From NCBI GenBank assembly GCA_027424065.1, contig DAIBYH010000001.1, positions 1-20,477 on the forward strand: a stretch of 20,477 bases of DNA, in the 5' to 3' direction. Each line of letters opens with the position of its first letter. Position 1 is the first letter of the stretch. The stretch is from Candidatus Parcubacteria bacterium. GTDB taxonomy: Bacteria; Patescibacteriota; Minisyncoccia; UBA6257; 2-01-FULL-56-20. A program made the translations under genes and the position numbers. Below are positions 20,028 to 20,477 of the stretch, one piece after another. The notes beneath the pieces were generated by a model that was not told where the DNA came from, did not search any database, and saw only the letters and a list, made by a program, of their open reading frames with translations.

Positions 20028-20099
20028 TGGACCCTGCGGGATTCGAACCCGTATCGTCGGGTTGGTAAGACCGACATCCTACCGTTAGACGAAGGGCCC
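20028..20099 (-). tRNA. tRNA with atypical anticodon arm, isotype uncertain (Val UAC by standard numbering)
   Basis: The 72-nt cloverleaf reads: acceptor GGGCCCT/AGGGTCC with one G-U pair; D arm GTCT/GGAT with A14, A15, G18G19 and A21 in place; T arm CGGG/CCCG with loop TTCGAAT; discriminator A; no encoded CCA. The anticodon arm is odd. TCGGT faces ACCCG(A), which leaves either a C28-C42 mismatch or a bulged C. The standard 7-nt loop is CTTACCA, giving anticodon UAC with C at position 37, where a purine is expected. An 8-nt loop CTTACCAA with a UACC quartet, or an ACC (Gly) reading, is also possible; A73 argues against Gly. An extended -10 promoter lies 20 nt upstream. It could be a working tRNA-Val, a specialised tRNA or a decaying copy. 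Confidence 0.75.
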
Positions 20100-20118
20100 G
20101 TATCACGCGGGCTCAAAA

Positions 20119-20127
20119 ACTATAACA
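20119..20127 (-). promoter_or_regulatory. Extended -10 promoter of the atypical tRNA
   Basis: On the minus strand TGTTATAGT ends about 20 nt before the mature tRNA 5' end. The -35 is weak. It lies downstream of the terminator of the candidate small RNA, so the two RNAs would be transcribed separately. Confidence 0.6.
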
Positions 20128-20151
20128 ACGTCAGATTAAAATATCTTAAAC

Positions 20152-20178
20152 AAAAACGGCCCCTAAGGAGCCGTTTTT
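20152..20178 (-). terminator. Intrinsic terminator of the candidate small RNA
   Basis: AAAAACGGC and GCCGTTTTT form a 9-bp perfect stem, with TTTTT at the end on the minus strand. The symmetric flanks would allow termination in either direction. Confidence 0.85.
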
Positions 20179-20225
20179 GCACCAACCCGACGATATTCAT
20201 CCTGCGATCACAGGATGTCGGTCTT
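20152..20225 (-). ncRNA. Candidate 74-nt small RNA with permuted complements of the tRNA anticodon arm
   Basis: The unit is defined by a TTGACA-16-TATCAT promoter with the predicted start at about 20225 and an intrinsic terminator ending at 20152. The RNA begins with AAGACCGACATCCT, the exact 14-nt complement of tRNA positions 21-34. A hairpin CATCCTG-TGATCG-CAGGATG overlaps it, and then comes TATCGTCGGGTTGGT, the exact 15-nt complement of tRNA positions 35-49. The terminator hairpin follows two bases later. The two complements are contiguous in the tRNA but in swapped order here, so the RNA cannot form one continuous antisense duplex. Each arm can pair separately, bringing the RNA 5' end next to the end of the second arm. 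ACCGAC/GTCGG pairing inside the RNA is also possible. No ORF is present. Expression and function are unproven. Confidence 0.6.
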
Positions 20226-20232
20226 CAAGGTT

Positions 20233-20260
20233 ATGATATATCTTAGCCTGACCATGTCAA
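20233..20260 (-). promoter_or_regulatory. Promoter of the candidate small RNA
   Basis: On the minus strand a consensus TTGACA (20255-20260), a 16-nt spacer and TATCAT (20233-20238) place the start 7-8 nt downstream, at the first base of the tRNA-complementary arm. Confidence 0.68.
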
Positions 20261-20290
20261 ATCAGCTTTAATCCTTTTTTAATTCCATAG

Positions 20291-20339
20291 CCGTGCTTCT
20301 GCCGAAGTCGGACATCGCGGCGATGTCCGACTTCAACCC
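20291..20339. repeat. 49-bp direct repeat with 31-bp palindrome, copy 3
   Basis: Identical to 19962-20010 over 49 bp; the palindrome is at 20304-20334. It lies 18 nt downstream of the glycosyltransferase stop. Confidence 0.95.
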
Positions 20340-20357
20340 CTGGCGGAGCAAGGAATA

Positions 20358-20477
20358 TCAGGCGGTGTCCGTCCCCAAAAGATATCTCTTCATTCCCTCC
20401 AAAAACCGTTCTTTCGTGAATCGCTCCGCGACCGCACGCAGCGCGTTCTCTGAAAACTTCCGGTATTTATCTTTGTC
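20358..20477 (-). CDS. Probable glycosyltransferase, C-terminal fragment
   Basis: Only the last 39 codons and the TGA stop are inside the window; the rest lies beyond base 20477. The visible end, KYRKFSENALRAVAERFTKE followed by RFLEGMKRYLLG, has the pattern of the closing helices of GT4-type (GT-B fold) glycosyltransferases, where an Ala/Arg-rich helix is followed by FTKERFLEGMKRYL. The locus (flippase, cytidylyltransferase, DUF4012) agrees. The fragment is too short to be sure of the family. Confidence 0.55.
   Translation of the reverse strand, partial: DKDKYRKFSENALRAVAERFTKERFLEGMKRYLLGTDTA

Noticed and set aside
20028..20225. Intron-split or circularly permuted tRNA gene as the explanation for the second copy
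   Set aside because: The first copy is an intact tRNA. The second lacks the acceptor, D and T arms, and its promoter and terminator place it on the strand carrying the complement.
1..20477. Alternative genetic code (UGA as Gly, as in some Patescibacteria)
   Set aside because: TGA ends mnmA, the lipoprotein gene, orf115 and the glycosyltransferase fragment at sensible places, and there are no in-frame TGA codons within conserved genes.

Overview
The window reads as chromosomal DNA of a Patescibacteria (Candidate Phyla Radiation) bacterium, probably Parcubacteria-like. This is an inference from gene content: a very short EF-Ts (151 aa), an EF-P without the usual PGKG loop, a DUF4012 protein, a RodZ-like HTH/membrane protein with a Ser/Thr/Pro-rich tail, small one-helix membrane proteins, a Wzx-type flippase, and spacers full of short palindromic repeats. 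TGA ends several genes, so UGA is not reassigned. Most genes are housekeeping.

Layout. 1-1960 (+): murB (5' end outside the window), short hpf/raiA, and a RodZ-like gene. 1961-2179: repeats, a terminator and the recA promoter. 2180-3274 (+): recA. 3306-9380 (all -): a 90-aa membrane protein, pnp, a NYN-domain gene, rpsO, tatD, a 115-aa membrane protein, tsf and rpsB. 9487-9561 (+): tRNA-Glu. 9677-15026 (all -): a 133-aa hypothetical, mnmA, efp, khpA, lepA and a lipoprotein. 15295-18111 (-): a DUF4012 protein and a cytidylyltransferase-like protein. 18264-19748 (+): a flippase. 19749-20357: repeats, a tRNA and a candidate small RNA. 20358-20477 (-): the C-terminal end of a probable glycosyltransferase.

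Expression signals are unusually readable. Many genes have an extended -10 box (TGnTAtaaT-like) only 6-10 nt before the start codon and no Shine-Dalgarno, which predicts leaderless or nearly leaderless mRNAs: recA, orf90, rpsO, orf115, efp, rpsB, the cytidylyltransferase and the flippase. Two single-gene units of unknown function (133-aa protein and 139-aa lipoprotein) differ. They share a TTGACT-17-TATAAA promoter, a 5' leader and a strong Shine-Dalgarno, so they look like a separate regulatory set or acquired genes.

The best candidate for something new is at 20011-20290, between two identical 49-bp direct repeats that carry a 31-bp palindrome. It holds a tRNA gene with an abnormal anticodon arm. 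Just upstream on the same strand is an apparent 74-nt RNA gene with its own TTGACA-16-TATCAT promoter and intrinsic terminator. That RNA carries exact complements of both halves of the tRNA anticodon arm (14 and 15 nt), in swapped order around a hairpin, with the break inside the anticodon. I know of no described system with this layout. Its function is unknown and everything about it beyond the sequence is inference.
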